A stretch of DNA of 64,000 bases from Stichopus chloronotus (GCA_021234535.1 CM037832.1:9183575-9247574), one strand, 5' to 3'. Positions 12,834 through 25,149 are shown, numbered from the stretch's first letter. A program made the numbers and translations. Notes: generated by a model not told the origin, from the sequence alone.

Positions 12834-13079
12834 GTGACACTACACCTCCAGAATTGACGTGCCCTCCCTCGCAGAATCGGTTTGTACCGTCAGCTGACGA
12901 CACTCTGTCTGTGACATGGAATGCTGCAACGGGGACAGATAACGTGGACCAGACAATCGTAACTGTACCGACCATTCAGCCGGGGTCTAACTTCACAGTC
13001 GGAGAGGTCCAAGTAACCTATGCTGCCCTGGACAGCAGTGGCAACTTTGGGACATGTACCTTTAATGTTATAGTGGCAG
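12834..13079 (+). CDS. HYR-domain exon 5
   Basis: Internal exon of 246 bp, phase 1-1. The acceptor is strong (long pyrimidine tract, CTCACCAG). The donor is G/GTTAGC, the weakest donor among the HYR exons. One hyalin repeat: DTTPPELTCPPSQNRF, SVTWNAATGTDNVDQ, then IQPGSNFTVGEVQVTYAALD, SSGNFGTC and FNVIVAG. Two outer cysteines are present, and NFT is an N-glycosylation sequon. This is the copy closest to the textbook HYR consensus. Confidence 0.93.
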
Positions 13080-13392
13080 GTTAGCATCCCAATTAAGCAT
13101 TGTCACCATATTATGTTTATTGTCTTTGGCATTGTCACACTGTATTCTCTATGATCTAGATCTAGATTAAGTGTGCTTTTTTTTCAGCATGAAAGGAACT
13201 CAAAGAAGCAATGTGTTCGAGGCATATCCTCGTTGCAGTTCAACGAAGGTTGTAGAACTTCATTAGAAAGTCTTTTGTTGACTTTTGCAACACCAGCACA
13301 AACTGCAGCCTTTCCCCTAACCCCATCTACCTCAAAATATGAACGAAGGAATTGTTGTTATGCTTTTTTTTCTGTTGTTGTTTTTCATTCAG
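13080..13392 (+). other. Intron between HYR exons 5 and 6
   Basis: Short 313-bp intron with a T-rich 3' end and TTCATTCAG acceptor. An open frame runs through it into exon 6, but only the part after the acceptor is HYR-like. Confidence 0.8.
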
Positions 13393-13632
13393 TCGATGAT
13401 GACCTTCCAGTGATCAATAATTGCCCAGTGGACCAAACTGAGATCGATCCCTCTGGTTCAGCTGTCGTGACGTGGATAGAGCCCACAGTGAGTGATGCAA
13501 CGAGCATGGCAACACTAACATCAGATGCCCAACCTGGTGATACATTCACCGGAAGTACAACTGTGACTTACAGAGCCATTGACGAGGCCGGTAACACCGC
13601 GACCTGCATGTTTGATGTCACCGTTGTCACAG
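13393..13632 (+). CDS. HYR-domain exon 6 (last HYR)
   Basis: Internal exon of 240 bp, phase 1-1, with acceptor TTCATTCAG and a near-consensus donor CAG/GTGAGT. One hyalin repeat: DDLPVINNCPVDQTEID, AVVTWIEPTVSDATSM, then VTYRAIDEAGN, ATCMFDVTVVT. It has the two outer cysteines. It is the shortest HYR exon here because the loop after the core strand is reduced. It is the membrane-proximal repeat, joined directly to the cysteine-rich exon at 14843. Confidence 0.92.
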
Positions 13633-14842
13633 GTGAGTGCCACTTTTTTTGCACTTGATGTGTTTGTTCAATCTGATCTAGTCGCTAAAATGAAATATTG
13701 GACCACACAATTTATGCAACCTTTGACTTGTTAAACAAGAGGATGTAACCAACATGGGAGAGAAAATGGAAAGTCAGTGGTGTAACTTTAAACAAGTTAA
13801 TTTTTCCATACAGTTTGTATAATGTCATACTCAATTGTAGCAAATGACTTGTTGGTCAGTGCTGAAAGTATCCAGTGAGTAATAAGTGCCAGCAATGGGA
13901 AATTTGCCCCACTCCTCAATGTGGGGCCTGAAATACTGTAGTCACTGTGTTGTGTGACGCTGTGAGTAGGTCCCAAAGGCTCATGGGTTTTAGTTTTTTG
14001 TTATCGTGTAAGCAGTTATTTCAACTTCATTAGAAATATTTTACCCCACCTCCCACAAAAAGTAAAAAATTATGTATTGGTTGGTAGTGATATCAGTTTT
14101 ACTCCTCATCAGTTTTACTCTTCATCAAAAACTATACTTCTGACATTTGTGTTTTAGTTTGGTGCATACTTGTGATGTTTTACGGTCGTTCACTGGATAT
14201 CACAGATACCCAATCTGAACACCACTGAGTCAGTCAGGGAAACCCTGAAACTTTACACCATACCAACCGAGGTATGAACTGACTTGCATATCTGCAGGAT
14301 CTTCCAACATTCACATGATGTTATCAATTATTTGCACCAGATTTCAGTAACATGAATTACGAACAGTATTACAGTGGGCATTTTACAAAAGTTGTTCTCC
14401 TTCATGCATTTGCGTGATGTCTTGTCAACTGCTCTGTGCTTTCAAATGGATGCCAAAGAGACTGCAAGTCCATCCACCAATAAAGGTCGCAGTTGATTGC
14501 ATTTGCTTCAAAAAGCAGTAGCAAGTGCCGTTTCCTCTGTCGAACACATTGCTTCAATATATGATGTTAAAGACACTCAGTACTTTGTATGGATCTAAAG
14601 AAAGTAAGATTAAACAACCATGCCTCTTTCTTTTCCCCCCCCCCCCTTTTTTTTTTTTTTTTTGCTTTGCCCAGAGTCAACAATGGCAGTGGAAATTCTG
14701 CCTTCTCAGACATGGTTTAAATATGTTCGACTGTTTTGATATTAAAAAAAAAAACATTACCCCTTTCAGGTGGATTACAGTTTCTTTGTGATTTGCAATA
14801 ATAACTTGTCATTGAATACGTCATTGATCATTTATCCTGTAG
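13633..14842 (+). other. Intron after HYR exon 6
   Basis: 1.2-kb intron with a C-run/T-run tract at about 14635-14663. No extra exon is supported. It ends in ATTTATCCTGTAG. Confidence 0.75.
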
Positions 14843-14929
14843 ATGTAGCATTAACCTGTACAGATCTGGTTTGCCAACCGCCCTTGATATGTATTGAGCT
14901 AGAACCAGGAGGTCCCGGAATGTGCATCG
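14843..14929 (+). CDS. Four-cysteine follistatin-N/EGF-like exon
   Basis: Small 87-bp internal exon, phase 1-1, with acceptor TTTATCCTGTAG and donor G/GTTAGT. It encodes 29 residues containing CTDLVCQPPLIC and GGPGMCIG. The cysteine spacing C-x4-C-x5-C-x10-C fits the follistatin N-terminal (FOLN) module, a half-EGF-like knot often found next to extracellular adhesion domains. It directly follows the last HYR repeat and precedes the stalk/furin exon, so it sits near the membrane. No open reading frame of useful length marks it; it was recognised from phase, splice sites and cysteine spacing. Confidence 0.75.
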
Positions 14930-17569
14930 GTTAGTATCAGACATTTCACTCAACTGTTACTCCTGGGGAATGTATCTAGTCTTGTCTGATCACTTTGTTG
15001 TGTCTTTCTTTGTCTCCTGTGGTTCACTAGTTTTTTGTTTATTTTGGTGGTTTTCTGATGTTTGTTTTTTTGTTGTTTTTTTTTTTTTGCTTCTGTGTTT
15101 TTAGTTTGACGGTGGATATTCCTAAATTGAGTAATGACAATAACGATCATGCTGTTTGTAAGTTTGGAACTAAGTTTAGGTTGAAGAGGCGGTACCAATG
15201 TGGCTAATAATAAAATCAATCTGCAACAATTTCACATTAATCAGCTGTTTGAAATTGTAAATGACCTCAAACTTTGCAGCTGTTTCTACTCATATAAAAC
15301 ATATATCGCTCCTCAGTTTGCAACCTGGCTGTGGAGGTCAATATCCAATGTTTCTAAGCGAAAAAGAAGAAAATGCAATGAACACATGCAGCAAACATCT
15401 TCCGACAGACTTAGATTTACACCCAGCCTCATTCACTACAACATATTCATTCATTTATTCATTCATTCGTTTTTCCACATTGTCAAAGTATACAGACAAA
15501 AGGAACATAATATATAGTCAATTAATTGTGGATGGGAAGTGAACTAAGTGAAAACTCATATGGGCTTAACAACGAAAATCACTCCAACAAAAAAAAAAGC
15601 CTAAGCTGTAAAAACTAATGCAAACATCACCTTAAAACAAATACCATTTTCAAATGAATTCCCTACCCATATTTACACAAACCACTAACAGAAACTCAAT
15701 ACATGTTTTGTACACATTAGTCTTTCAATTTGTGATATGTCGGCAAAAGTGTGAAGAATTGACATTCACTTTGAAATAACATGTTATATTTTGGAAGCAT
15801 GTATTTATCCTTCAAAAATATTGATATCACATACCAATGTGAAACTAAGTAATTAAGAGGCAAAATGTATAGGCTTAACAAAAGAAATACCGACACTGTG
15901 CATCACTCCACGTCATCTGTTTTTGCATTTTCCTCGAACATACCCCCAAAACGGTAAAAGATATGAACAAAGTTCCAACGGATTTTCACCCAGGGCTTTG
16001 CAGCTCCTGAATGAAGGTTGCTCTTTTCTAGAAGCGTGTCACACAACCTTTGAATGCAGTGACACTGTAAGTTGATATCAATAAGTTTGCCTTTATTACC
16101 AACGTCAAAATTGTCTGGTAAGGATTTGCCAGAAACCCGATTGAATTGTTAATTGCTCATTAGCAGTTCATTTATGTATGGCACATGCCAATCCTGTTAT
16201 CCTCGTAGTCTGTCATCAGTATATGTAGGAAACTTGACTGGTTTGGAAAAAGTTAGTGAATGTCACAAAACAACTCAAAGTGCCCCTTTAACACATTTGT
16301 TGTATACATGCAGGTCATATGATACCTGATATGGTACCTAAAGGCAACTCGCCACGTACCCACATGATGGTGTGTGCCATTCATGGAAGTCAATTCGAAG
16401 ACCATTCTATAAGAATATCCACATCAACTGTACATTCGTGATGTCTTGTGGCTTTTGGCAAAAGTTGTTGCATTGCTTTGTTTTTTATATGTGCTGAGGT
16501 TGTTGCTATTAACGCTTGCTGCATGGCCAAATATTCCTTGATTTGGTTTGTTTGCATTAGACTGTAAAGTTAAATTGGCTGAGTGTTGTAAAATAGAAAT
16601 GACTTGTTATGAAGCAAGTATGTTAACTGCACCATCTGTATCCTTTAATTCCATACTGTAATGGTATTAGAAAGCAGTTCTTTTTATCGTTAATCCTTTA
16701 TTTTGAAAGGAAAGTCATAGTGTTCCGAGCTTTTTCATCACCAAATCAAGATATTTTATTGTGTTTGTTGCATATTGGAAACTTCAACCAGTGGGAATGA
16801 TTGTACAAAGTATATGCATGAAGTTACTGTTTTCTATTTGATGATTATGTTATTAGTCATTTTGCTTGGAGATCCTTGGACTAAAAGCAATTAGACTTTC
16901 CCAAATAATCTCTGGACTCCATACAGTCTCTGTGCACCATGAAGCGGATGATTGGAGTAGTTCTGTGGTTTATCATTCATGTCAATATGGCAACCTTTTT
17001 TTTTTCATGATCATGGCAACTGTTGCTCTGTCTTTAAAACTACTTTTTCAGAAAACATTTGCAAAAAAAAAGTTTCTTTTTAGTATTAATTTCTATTTTT
17101 CCTTTATAAATATTTCAAAATTGCCTACTAATATGTGGGGTACCTACTTTGCATATGTGGTTTTGGTTTTTGTACAGACATATTGCTAACCCCATTGAAC
17201 ACCTAAAATGTTTTGAGGGATTTTCTACTTCTCTTGCAGCAAACCTGTTCGCATCTGTCAGATTAGTAGTTCTGTTTGCCAGCTGAGCAATGCATGGTTG
17301 GAGGCTGAGGGACTACCCATATAAACTGAAAGATATTTCAAAGTTGTTCTAAAAAACTAGTTTTTTTTTTCTTACATGTAATGCTTTAACTGTAATACTG
17401 TTTTGCCATGGATGATATAACTCAACGTCCATTTTCATCCCATCCGACACCAGTTCAGCCAGTTTACATATATTTGAAGTTGCATTTCAAGAGCTTAACA
17501 TATTTTAAACATCATGATGTGACCTATTTTTGCAATTCAGTGATTTAGCAAGGCAGTTAACCTTTTTTG

Positions 17570-17620
17570 CAAAGCTTGAAAGCTTGAAAAAAGCTGAAAG
17601 CTTGAAAAAAGCTAAAAGCT
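17570..17620. repeat. Short AGCTTGAAA/AGCTGAAA tandem repeat
   Basis: About five imperfect direct repeats of roughly 8-14 bp (AAAGCTTGAAAGCTTGAAAA and variants) inside the intron. Confidence 0.8.
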
Positions 17621-17779
17621 GATTACCTTTCTATTACTTTGCTCTTCAGTTGTTAACATGGAATGGTGATGCATTGGTGATGCATAGTATGTTTCTAATA
17701 TTAAGTGAAATGCTTGATTCCTTTGAGAATGCAGCATCAGATTTATCATCATAGTTCTATCTTCAAAGTTACAATTCTG

Positions 17780-18990
17780 CAATCGATGTCACATTGCCAT
17801 TGCACTGTCACATTTGATGTCACCTTGAACAGCTCAGTCTGTGTCACATTGTCATAATCATCTTTAACTGCCCAGTTGTTCTACTATCAGTTTCCCGTAG
17901 TTATGACACCACGTTCATCATTAATTGCACTGTCATAATGCTGTATGCACCACAGTCACATCATTATGTGACTGTGACACCCCATGTCACATAACATATC
18001 ACATAACCATATCACATAATCATATCACTGTTGGAGGTGTCACACACCATAAGGTCACGTTCCAAGTTAACTTGCGATAGTGTGACATTCAACTGTTCGT
18101 TTAGTCGAATAGTGAGTGACAGTCATGTCTGACCTGTAGTAATATTTTACCTACATTGCCATTGGCAATTTGCTTCAGTAACACTCCATATTGTCTTAGT
18201 TCTTGTCCGATACTCTGAATGATGTTACATTGAGATATCCACAATTTCAGTGTTACATTGACATATTATCGTATTTAAAACTGACGTTTATCTTCACATT
18301 TTAATTTCACATATTAAGATTTCCTCCTGTTTGAATGTCACTCTGACATACCTTTACATTCGATTTCATTGTTGATGACATAGCCTAATATTTAATGTCA
18401 CATTGATCTCCTCACCGTCAAATGTCACATCTTTTTTGAGGTATGTCCTTTATTTATATGGTACATTGACATATCTTCATATTCAACATTCCATTTACAT
18501 ACCCTACCTCATATTTAAGGTCACATACCACATATTCTCATGTTCATATGTCAAATTCACACATCCTCACATTTGATTTAACATTGAAATATCCCCACAT
18601 TCGTTTTAAGGTTGACATAAATTCTTTTTTTTTATTCACATAGTTGACAAATCTTTTCACTCAATTTCACGTTCAGGTATCCTCACATTTAAATGTCACT
18701 TGAAATATCTTCACATTCGATATTCACATTGACACACAGTATCCTCTGGTTTGATGTCACATATGTCGACGTATCCTTGCAGTCGATGTTACATTTAGAC
18801 ATTCTCATGTTTATATTTCACATTGCCATATCCTAAGTGTCCTATAGTGGCTTCAAGTCCTCACATTCAATCTCACATTGACCCTTGCGTTCAATGACAC
18901 ATTGGTATATCGTGACACTGAATGTCATAGTGACCTATCCATATGCTCTCGTCTAATGTCGCATTGACAAAGCCGTACCTTCACATTCTG
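17780..18990. repeat. Degenerate TCACATT minisatellite
   Basis: About 1.2 kb in which motifs like GATGTCACATTGACATAT and TCCTCACATTTGA recur at intervals of roughly 27-34 bp with many substitutions and indels. The clearest part is 18230-18960, where TCACATT, TGACATA and CTCACA alternate in order. It looks like an old expanded tandem array, now decayed. Confidence 0.7.
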
Positions 18991-20988
18991 CGTCTCATTC
19001 TACAGCTACTGTAGTTCCAGAAGTTGCAATTCATAATGAAGTTTAGTCATTACCCCATTTTGGGGCAGTCTTATTGGCCTTAGGACATGTCTTTTTTATC
19101 ACATACAGTAGGTATATACCTCATCTTCTAAATAACTTGCCAAAAAAAAAATTGTATCATTATTAATCAGTCTGAATCTTTTTGTGTTCATGCTTATTGT
19201 GTTAATTAGCAAAAATTCTGAAATTTGTATGCAGCATTGTGTTCTAGCTTTGCTCATTAATTGTTGCTTTCACACCCCCCTGGACAAGAAATTACCTCTC
19301 TCAAGTAAACATTGTGTTGCTAAAATTTGTGGGGTTGAACAAATCTTTCCATTGTATACGTTTGTCAAACTGAAGGTAATGCTTGATGTCAAAGCTATGT
19401 TTTTAAGAGCCACGCTTCTTTTCTGCAAGTATGTTGTATGTTTTGTCTGTCTGTTAAGAAGGTTCCTTTTTCTCTTTTCAAATAATGCAGATACACCTCT
19501 CGCTCTTGTTACAGAATTATACTTTGATAATCAGTCAAAAGTTTGTTTCACTGTTTGCCTGCACCATCGAGTTACCATTCTTGCATTTTGCACTCACTTG
19601 CATCACTAATCAGTTCTTTTCATTCTTCATGTACAAACTACAAATGTTAATTTGCACCCTTTATCATAAGGATCTTACAAAGGAACAAATTGTCTGTCTT
19701 TTTCCTCCTGTCTGTTAAATATTAAACTGTAACCTAGTGGTTGCAATCAGTTATGTTGACAAGTGCTTTGGACTAAACCAATCTGTAATTAAGTCATGAT
19801 GTTATGGTGTCATTGTGATGTTCTCACATCATAGTCGTGTTTTTTTTTTATCTTGTCTGTTAGCAACACAGGTGTAAAATGTTTGTCAATTGATCATGAA
19901 GAGAACTGACTAATGACATATATGTATGAGGGTGTTTTGTCAATGTTTACCTTGTTGATATCGCAGCTTTTTGCTTCAAGTTTTTCTTCTTTACAGAGCT
20001 TTTTCTTCTCTTTGCTTTGTGTTTTTTTTTTATACTCTCACAAGATGTGAAAGTATCACCACTCAGCATCTCACAGTGTTACCCCTATTTGTTGAAAATT
20101 TGAGACTAAAAATTGACTAAAGGTCTTCCTTCTTTCCAAAACTCAGGTTTCATATATAGCAGTAAAAGTATGGTTTTGTCATAGAAACTGATATGGTTTT
20201 GTGAACATACTTGACCAATGATGCTACTCAATCCTTCATGTAATGTCACCAGCAAAATTTTAGCATAACAGAACATCTTAGAATTATTGACAACTTGAGA
20301 CTTTCCAACTTCCTGTATAACAAACTAAAACAGTGCCATGTCAATTTCATACCTGCTTTAAATGATGGTTACTGTTCTCTCCTGTAGTTTGGTAGTGTTG
20401 ATGCTTGCTCATTGACTTTGTAATGACTTTAATAGGTTGTCGCTAGTCCCTGCTTCATCTTGGGTGGTGTTTTTGTTTCGTTCATCGTACCCTCCGTTTA
20501 CAAGTTTATGTTCGAAGTTGTGCACAGTTAATAAAATCTTATTCGGTGGTTCAGAATTCAATAGCAGCATTGAAAATGTGTAGAGACTTGAGACTAAACC
20601 CCATCCCCCCTCCCCATCTGTTTGAAAGATCTAATACACTTCGTACCATTTATGGATTGTCAGAAATGAAGATGAAAGTCTAAGATTTTTACTGATCTAA
20701 TCATCAGACAACTGAGAACTCAGACCTCACTTTAAAACATTGTTTCCATGAAGCGGTTTAGTTTTCTGCAGATGATCTTGGATACCTGAGTCAACTTTGT
20801 TGCAACTACTTGCATGTTTTCTTCTTCAAAAAAAGTAAGCAAAGCAACAGCAGTGAGGTGGGGGGGACTCATCGTACGAAATGTTGCTTACTTTTTTGGT
20901 TAGAATCAGTCAAAGGTCATTTGGGGATCTCTTGAAAATAACGATGGAAAAGTGGCCCTCATTTTATTGCTTTTGTTCTCTTACCCAG

Positions 20989-21000
20989 GCAAAAGGTCAA
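20989..21000 (+). CDS. Candidate 12-nt phase 1-1 microexon
   Basis: A strong acceptor (TTTTGTTCTCTTACCCAG) is followed after only 12 bases by a consensus donor, GTGAGT at 21001. The 12 bases GCAAAAGGTCAA have phase 1-1 symmetry, like every other exon of this gene. They would insert GKRS ahead of the RKKR exon and change its first residue from Val to Met. Inclusion keeps the frame. It is alternatively a chance splice-site pair. Confidence 0.35.
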
Positions 21001-21399
21001 GTGAGTTCTTTATCTCAATGTCGTTATCGATGTCAGTCAGAGATGGTGAATAATTTCTATAAGTCCTGAAATACATTACCTTCTCTGGTGGATTGGTACT
21101 ATCACACTATACACAGGAGACTTTTATAAACTGACTGACGGCAGAGGGCATAGTTTTTGATGTATCAGTTGAAACACGGATCAGATAAGCTTTTGCATAG
21201 GAAAGAAATTAATTATCGTTTTCCGCCCACATGTAAAAATGTTGATTCATCTTTAAAATGAAAGTATTGAAATGCCACAGAAATTATGAATGACATACAC
21301 GGTAGGTTTTTCACTTTCTCATATTTTTCTGAGGTATTTCCCTCCGTTATATGAAGGGCATCCTTAAATGATTGTTTTCTTGTTGTTTTCATTTTCTAG

Positions 21400-21447
21400 T
21401 GCCAGGACGAAAGAAGAGAGACCTCCTCAGCGTTGAAATGGAAGAAG
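21400..21447 (+). CDS. Stalk exon with RKKR furin-type site
   Basis: A 48-bp exon, phase 1-1, with acceptor TTCATTTTCTAG and donor AAG/GTGAGC. It encodes VPGRKKRDLLSVEMEE, where the Val uses the last base of the cysteine exon. RKKR followed by Asp matches the furin-type consensus R-x-K/R-R and lies a short distance before the membrane helix, so the ectodomain could be cleaved or shed here. Cleavage is inferred from the motif only. The exon is too short to be found as an ORF; phase and splice sites support it. Confidence 0.75.
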
Positions 21448-21922
21448 GTGAGCAATAATAATTAACGTGATTAGAATAGTCATAGTCAGAACTTGTATAT
21501 TTCTCTGGGCAAATGCCTGTGAGGTAATTCAAGTTAATTCACAAATATAAACTAGGAGAGGAGTCTTTACCTCATCACCCTCCTCCTCACACTCCCTCCC
21601 CCCCCCCTTCCTTTCCTCCCTGAGGTATGCTCTGATGAATTGTTATGTATGAATCTCTTGATGGAATTTGTATTGAGTACCACCCTCATGTGCAGAGTTA
21701 CCTGCTTAGGACAATCACTGCAAGTAGCTCTTTCTCGTGCACTATGAGATGTGGAATTTTAGACATCATCACCTTTAACAAAATTTTCTTCTTTCACAAA
21801 CGTAAGTTGGGTATTACTTGTAGGTTATTTCTATTTGCTGTCTCTGTTAATATGTTTGTTTCTTTTTTAAACGTCTTTGCTATTTTACCGGCCTGTGTTA
21901 TCAAAATGATTCTCTCTTTTAG
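21448..21922 (+). other. Intron before the transmembrane exon
   Basis: 475-bp intron with a C-run at about 21598-21607 and a pyrimidine-rich end TCTCTCTTTTAG. No exon was seen inside. Confidence 0.75.
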
Positions 21923-22059
21923 ATATAACAGCTGAAAATCGAAATTTATTGCTACCAGGAGGTCTTCTGGTCCTGAGCTGTCTGGCAGTACTCGCTGTGG
22001 TCGCCGTCAGATGGGATCGAAGGAATAACAGAAGGGACGAAATCATGAATATCCAGTAA
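21923..22059 (+). CDS. Terminal exon: transmembrane helix, basic tail and stop
   Basis: Terminal coding exon entered in phase 1 from a TCTCTCTTTTAG acceptor. After DITAENRN it encodes a hydrophobic helix of about 21 residues (core LLVLSCLAVLAVVAV), then the stop-transfer cluster RWDRRNNRRDE and a tail ending IMNIQ before TAA at 22057-22059. This makes the product a type I membrane protein with a cytoplasmic tail of about 17 residues. Summed over the nine main exons in the window the frame is intact. A weak donor-like CCA/GTAAAT overlaps the stop codon and could in principle remove it by splicing. Confidence 0.88.
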
Positions 22060-22540
22060 ATTTTGTTGTGGATTTTGTTATCTGTGCCATATCATTAGAT
22101 ATGGTGTGCTATCACAATTTGTTATATGACTCATGAGAGTTTGGTGGTGGGAACGTTCAGTGGTCCATCGGTGGAGGCAGGCAGGACTGTTTTGCTATTG
22201 ATTTGTCATTGATACACTTTGGTATCCATCTGATGAAAGGAGAGGTTCATATAAACTCTCGAAGTTTGGTATCCACCTGATTGAAGGAGAGGTTCATATG
22301 AATTATCCAAGTTGGGATTATCTTTGCAATACACTTTTTGTACAATTGCTTGTAGTTTACTGACATATCTGTCAGACAACTGGTCAAATTTAGCTTGTAC
22401 AATATCACGGGTTTACACGGTTGTTTCCAGTAGAGTGCACTCCACCCCCTCCCCCAGTGATAACAATTGCTCACCTGAAGTAGCAATTGTTCCCTAAAAG
22501 TAAGTCCCACAAATAAATAAATCCTAAATGAGCTCAGCTT
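22060..22540 (+). other. Probable 3' UTR of the HYR gene
   Basis: Non-coding sequence after the stop, up to the first tandem AATAAA signals at 22512-22521. A further AATAAA at 23681-23686 could give a longer UTR. The true cleavage site cannot be seen. Confidence 0.55.
22512..22521 (+). promoter_or_regulatory. Overlapping AATAAA polyadenylation signals
   Basis: AATAAATAAA contains two overlapping canonical hexamers about 455 bases after the stop codon of the HYR gene. Confidence 0.5.
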
Positions 22541-24768
22541 CGCTCAAAAAAAGTTGACAGTAGGCAACTGTCTTTATAGTAGTCAAAATGGATCAAACTT
22601 GTCTGACATTACAAAATGTTCACATAGCAACCTTTTGGTATTTTACTTATTTTACTTTATTTACTTTATTTTACTGTCAATATGACTTCAGCGATGTATG
22701 TAGTTTGTGGATGATACTAAGGGAAACCTCATTGGAAATCTAAGCTGAGATCATCTTGGGTTCACAAATCTTCACATGGTTTCTCATTTTGAGCCTGCAT
22801 ATCCCACATGCTTGAGTGCACACAACCTGTACATGGGCTCTGTGAGACCAGAAGATATGTGCATTAGAGCATGATTCATTACTATCTGTAAGATGATCTT
22901 GGGTTAGATTTGTAAACCTTCCCTAAGTGGGAACAGTTGTTTTTCCACACTGTTTGGGCATCACCTCCAAGACTGGACTTCCTCGGCTCACCAGCCCATG
23001 CAGTAGCGATGTCATTTAAATCTCAAGTCTTCAAGGACGTCAGTGACGTGACTATTTTAACTAAGAAAAGGAAAAAACTTTATTTGTTTGACATTTGGAC
23101 AACAACTCCAAACAATTTCATGAAAAATGCTAACAACACAAAGAAAATTGAGAAATAAAACATGTTAGGATGAACAGCATGTTTACCGTTTATGAATCAC
23201 GGGAAACAATTATGTTTATATTTTGCAAGTGACACATCTCGGTCACCAGCAAAGAATCATATTTTAACATATATATAGTCTCGAGAATGTCAGACCCATA
23301 ACCAGTTAATATTTGGAACTCATGTACAAAAAACTTTTAAAGTACCAAGTCTTTGCTTGTCATTTGCTGCTCAAAATCTGAAATGAATTTTCAGATAATA
23401 GTTGTCTGTAAATACCACTGGCATACAGTGACTGAAACAGGGACTGTAGGAAATTGTTTCTTTTGGATGCTCTTCCCCCAGTAATGTCAAATGCTTGCTC
23501 TGGTCCTTGGATCTTTTCTTTTGAGTGTACTTGATTTGCAGTTTGGAGGGTCTTTTTGAGATATTTCCGTGTATTTATTATTGATACATTGTTTTGACAC
23601 AAAGTTTGTTTTCCTCTGCAATATCAATATGTTGTAAAGCTGTAAATTTTTTTTTCCAAATTTGTTCATAATTTTGGTGAAATAAAGTGCCTCATGCCGT
23701 CGTCTTTCATCGCGTCAGTAACCAACAAATTTAGTAATATAGCAAGATTAATCTTTCACGGAACATGAGTTTTTGATGACAAGTAGTCTAATTCCTTCAC
23801 TTGCATAATTATGTATATTCAGTATATCATCATTTCTAGTGATAATGAAATATTTCATTAGAAGAATTCTATGCAGACACCCCTGGTGGGTAAAACTTTC
23901 ACGTGCTATCTAGATTCTTTCGACTGTCGATCTTTCTTTCTTTTTTTTGACATACCTCGGTTTGTATTCATTTATCGCTGTCCACATTATACTTTGAATC
24001 GATTGTAGTTTTTCTCTCTATTTTTACTGTATCTTCTCTTTAATATCATCAGTCCATTTTTTTCATGTTATTTTTTCCTGTTATTTATGCATTGTAATAC
24101 ATATTTTTACATGTACACGCAATGAAACCTCTGAAGAGCTGTATTTGGTGTTCTGTTTCATGAGCGGTGAGTGAGCCGTTTTTTAAGGGTCAGTTTGTAT
24201 CCATCTGCTGCATCATACTTGAAAGTATTCTGTCTTTGGGACACACTATGAATCTTGCATCAGTCCAAGAGGATAGATCCATCTCAAAGGTTAGGGGGAA
24301 TGTTTTGCCATTTGCAGGCACCATCCTGGTAACAGGTCATTCCTGGTGCCTGACGTACTTGAGTGAAATTTTCCTTTTTAAAATGAATTGCCAATTTGTC
24401 ATGTCATATATGCTGTATTATTTTTTACATAAAAACGGATCCTATAGTCGTGTCTCAGTTTAAAATCAGAGATTGTAATGGCTGATGTCCAGTAGGTATA
24501 TCGCCAAAATGTTTTCACCTTTTATTTTTTCCTTCGAAAAATTGGGGGGTGGGGTGAGGGTGCTTACTGGAGATATCCCCCATTCCAAAAAAGAAAAAGT
24601 GAATTCTCACCCCCATGCAGCAGTCATCCTTAGCTGTACTGATGTTGATAACAACGTAAAGGTCAGCTTTAAACGAATGGAAGCCTAGCGGAGCCATTGG
24701 ACCATCTTATATTCACTTTGACCCTGCCAGGATATGTATCGGTGCCTTCGCTGTCTGTATTCATTTAT

Positions 24769-25149
24769 AGCTGGAATATGAGTTACAATGGCAATCGTCT
24801 GGTCATCTGCAGTTGTTCTTCGTCAGTGCTTCGGGGAAACTAGGGAAAATGATGAGCTGTCACAAAATCTGAAAGAGAATTGGAAAAAATGGAAGAAAAA
24901 GAAAGAAAATTATGCACTTTCTTCCAAACATTGAAACTGTGAAAATTGTCCCGACATTTTTTTTTTTTTGCCCTACAAAATTCACAATCTGCAAGAAAGC
25001 ATAGCAACCAGTCACCATTACTTGAAATCAAAGCGACCAATTGGAATGTATGCGAATATTAATGTATGCAAAAATGTTTTTTGTAGTGGTTATGGCATAC
25101 TATTCAGAATTTGGCTTTGATTGACACATTTTCGACTCATATTCCAGCT
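24769..25149. mobile_element. Inverted-repeat-bounded element (about 380 bp)
   Basis: Perfect 15-bp ends: AGCTGGAATATGAGT at 24769-24783 and its reverse complement at 25135-25149. No coding capacity. The outer flanks are TA-rich, so a TA-type target site is possible but not certain. Confidence 0.5.

Larger units (their letters stand above)
14930..21399 (+). other. 6.5-kb intron with degenerate minisatellite
   Basis: The largest intron of the HYR gene. It contains a short AAAGCTTGAA-type tandem repeat (17570-17620), a 1.2-kb degenerate minisatellite (17780-18990) and a microexon candidate (20989-21000). A good acceptor at 19485-19495 opens a phase-1 frame, but no matching donor follows, so it is not called an exon. 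Confidence 0.65.

Noticed and set aside
19496..19609. Exon-like phase-1 frame after a strong AATAATGCAG acceptor in the big HYR intron
   Set aside because: It reaches a stop with no phase-1 donor and has no polyadenylation signal close by; residues are not HYR- or tail-like.
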